Source: Acholoe squamosa (taxonomy: Eukaryota > Annelida > Polychaeta > Phyllodocida > Polynoidae). Taken from it: a stretch of 64,000 bases of DNA. The translations under genes and the position numbers were made by a program. Within the stretch, counting starts at the first letter, position 1. Every line of letters starts with the position of its first letter. Below the pieces are notes generated by a model. The model was not told the origin of the DNA, did no database searches, and saw only the letters and a program-made list of their open reading frames with translations. Shown one piece after another: positions 58,810-64,000 of this stretch. The DNA is taken from assembly GCA_949317995.1 (NCBI GenBank), contig OX439043.1, positions 7,618,501 to 7,682,500 of the forward strand, in the 5' to 3' direction.

Positions 58810-61010
58810 GGTCATCGGTGCTCTTTGTTTCCATCTTCATGATTCTCACCTCAGTGTTTTTCCCAATCAGTAATTTCCTTATGAGTAGAGTCCTTGTAGC
58901 ATTTTACAAAAAGTTGAAGCTTACACTTTCACACTATTTTCTTCATCAATTTTGTCACTGCTCTATCCTAAAAGAGGTATCCATGATTGTCTCCTTTCTG
59001 TTCAGTTTAGGATGAAGGAGGACATGCTGTTCACACTTAGTTGAGCATTGAGCGTCCTTGAATTCTAAAGAACTTTGAGTCGCACTTGTGTGGGCCTTTG
59101 TGCATCTGTTTTATATTCAGCTTCTTTGTTTGCAGGAACCTAAGTTTACATCATCAAGGCCCATCATCCTCAATCTATCGGAAACAATGAACAAAGTCAT
59201 GATTACTCACTTTGGCCCCATAAAATAGAAGAATACGAGTGAAGTTGCTGAATAATGCTTTAGATTCACTAAATCAATGGAAATTTGCTCCATTTTCTTG
59301 TCATAAATCTGACAGAATAAAAAATATTCCAGCAGTGGATCTCAAGTTATGACGAAGTTGCTGTGATGTCCGAGTGGATGTGTAGACAATGAAACAATTT
59401 CCATTTCCACAACTGCACACATATATCGCTCTTTTTATAAGAAAACATTTGTAGGAATGGATCACCCACTGCTGTCTTATATTAAGTGCCAGTAGAATTG
59501 GTACATGTCAATGCCAGAGACCTTTCAACCTCTCGAAGGTCATAGGAAATCAAAAGAATTCTAACATCATGTCATTTAGGCCAATGAAACTTCAAATTTA
59601 AGAAATCTTATGCCTTATGCCATTAGGATAGGAAGCAGAGAGTGCAATAGATCACCATTAATTCCTGCATATATTATACGCCATAGTTTATACATGAATC
59701 AGATACTTTTTGAGGTTTATAGGAGCCAGCCTAAGTCAGGGTGTGGCTTATTTGTGGGTAGTGAACCTTAGAGAACCATACTAAACCTTCATTTTTTTTA
59801 TTTTCAAGCCTCATGTGTGGCTTAAAGCTTATACACAAAGTCAGCAATGCAGCTCATACGCTGGTGCAGCTCATATGCAGGTGGGGCTTATTAGGGAATT
59901 TACTGTAACATTGATGCATTAAACATCAACATCCTTTTTTAACAAGAAACACTTCTTAACAATGACACGTGGACAAATTTGCCTTCCTCTAAACTTTCTT
60001 TTTTGCCCTCCCCAAGAGCTCAGAAAACGTATGCTCTTCCACTGAAACTAAGTACCATAAAACCCCAGTCATAAAAAAGCCTTTTTTTTTTATTTCTGAT
60101 CAAAATTGGCATTTTTTGCTGAAGTCTACCCCACCTTAACATCTGGGTTTTTCAAATGTTGATTTTATCTTTTAGACCTTTTTAATGGCATATTTCTAGA
60201 CATTTATGAAGACAAACTAGCATGATTAATGGTCCTTATTATACATACATAATATCTATAATCATAACTAACGATGGAACACGTCTGACACCAAAAACCA
60301 CATGAAAATCGTGCAAAATTGGTGGGTCAGAGGGGGTTGGGGGGCTGGACAAAGCCCCCAAACTCAACCCCTGGTGACCGGGGTTTTTCTGAAGTTAAAA
60401 TCACTCCAAAAGCGGCTTATAACTTTTTCTTGAACTCTACCCCCGGCTTATCACCGGGGTCAGCTTATAAACGGAGTTTTACAGTAAATAGTCTTGCCTC
60501 TCCCTGACCAGGCAGGTATTGAAGTATCTTGCCCTCCCCCTGCGAAACGACCAAGTCCTGAATGAGCACTTCCTGAAGTTATATAATAGAACAGTTTTAG
60601 GGGAGCACTCAAAAAGAGGGGGAGGGAGGGTGATAATAAATTCTTTCAACTATATATGTGGTTGTGCATGCTATATAGTGATGACACCATTTTTTCTTGT
60701 ACCCGTGTATCATATTGATGACCAATAGGGGTTCAAGACTTCCTGTATAGATCAGAGGATTTAATTGTCATAAACATTCCTTTATGAGGAAACAACTAAA
60801 GGCAGTTTCTTTTCAAAATTGACTTTTTTATTTCTGGATGAGGATATCTTATGAGTTGAACCTATAACAAGTATTTTTCAAATTCATTGATACAACATTA
60901 GCACCCTTATAATGAATGACTAACCTCAAACGTCTATACTACCAATACGCTGTAGGTACAGGTAAAAGTTATATCAACCTGCATGGTGCTTCAAAATATG
61001 ATGCCCAGTT
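58810..61010. repeat. Segmental duplication, copy B (without LINE)
   Basis: Aligns in order with 41630-41935 and 43920-45390. Around 59155 the sequence runs on without the LINE present in copy A. It contains its own MITE at 60053-60486, which copy A lacks. No gene is supported in it. Confidence 0.75.
60053..60486. mobile_element. TACCRTAA-type MITE
   Basis: TACCATAAAACCCCAGTCAT at the left and ATAAACGGAGTTTTACAGTA at the right, with GGCTTATCACCGGGGTC and GGCTTATAAC inside. It inserted into duplication copy B. Confidence 0.65.
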
Positions 61011-63956
<2,946 letters not shown>

Positions 63957-64000
63957 GTCTTTGTCACAGTCCCTGTCTAAATCTATGGTGGATTTAGAAT

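Overview
The window looks like nuclear DNA of a marine-type invertebrate animal. It has intron-containing genes, C2H2 zinc-finger genes, an ankyrin/SOCS-box gene and dense mobile DNA: tyrosine-recombinase retroelement, Ty3/Gypsy, LINE and many short inverted-repeat elements. The phylum cannot be decided from the sequence alone.

Layout. 1-1200: two minisatellites. 1635-3503: remnant of a DIRS/Ngaro-type retrotransposon (RNase H and tyrosine recombinase) with a 70-bp direct repeat at its 3' end. 3506-13226: a visibly AT-rich, densely packed, one-strand cluster of intronless genes that I read as an endogenous viral block of Maverick/Polinton-adintovirus type. It holds a conserved charged protein, a small basic core-like protein, a hexon-like major capsid protein broken by a frameshift, an adenain-like protease, a membrane protein, a coiled-coil protein, a DUF5662-like protein, a small hydrophobic protein, a protein with two death domains, two dUTPase-family proteins and two unknowns. 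The polymerase, integrase and packaging ATPase are not in the window, and the left edge is cut at the retroelement.

14470-23331: a host gene of eight coding exons encoding about 765 residues of ankyrin repeats ending in a SOCS box, so a likely Cullin-RING E3 substrate receptor. Its introns are full of inverted-repeat elements. 23332-35700: no convincing gene, many MITE and foldback elements, and a duplicated tRNA-derived SINE. 35768-40474: a single coding exon for a 1568-residue C2H2 zinc-finger protein with about 44 copies of a seven-residue repeat encoded by a 21-bp minisatellite.

41600-61000: an old segmental duplication (about 41630-45400 versus 58810-61010) whose facing ends carry inverted copies of a CCAAT/CACGTG-rich repeat element. 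One duplicate received a LINE that the other lacks. Between the duplicates lie a second LINE 3' end, CAG-type repeats and a broken Ty3/Gypsy element with a 3' LTR. 62403 to the right edge: a minus-strand C2H2 zinc-finger gene, open at the window edge, whose 3' end is frameshifted.

The most interesting content is the viral block, above all the tandem death-domain gene next to replication and capsid genes. It suggests a virus that interferes with host death-domain signalling. The coding minisatellite in the zinc-finger gene and the repeat-driven duplication of splice donors in the ankyrin/SOCS gene come next.
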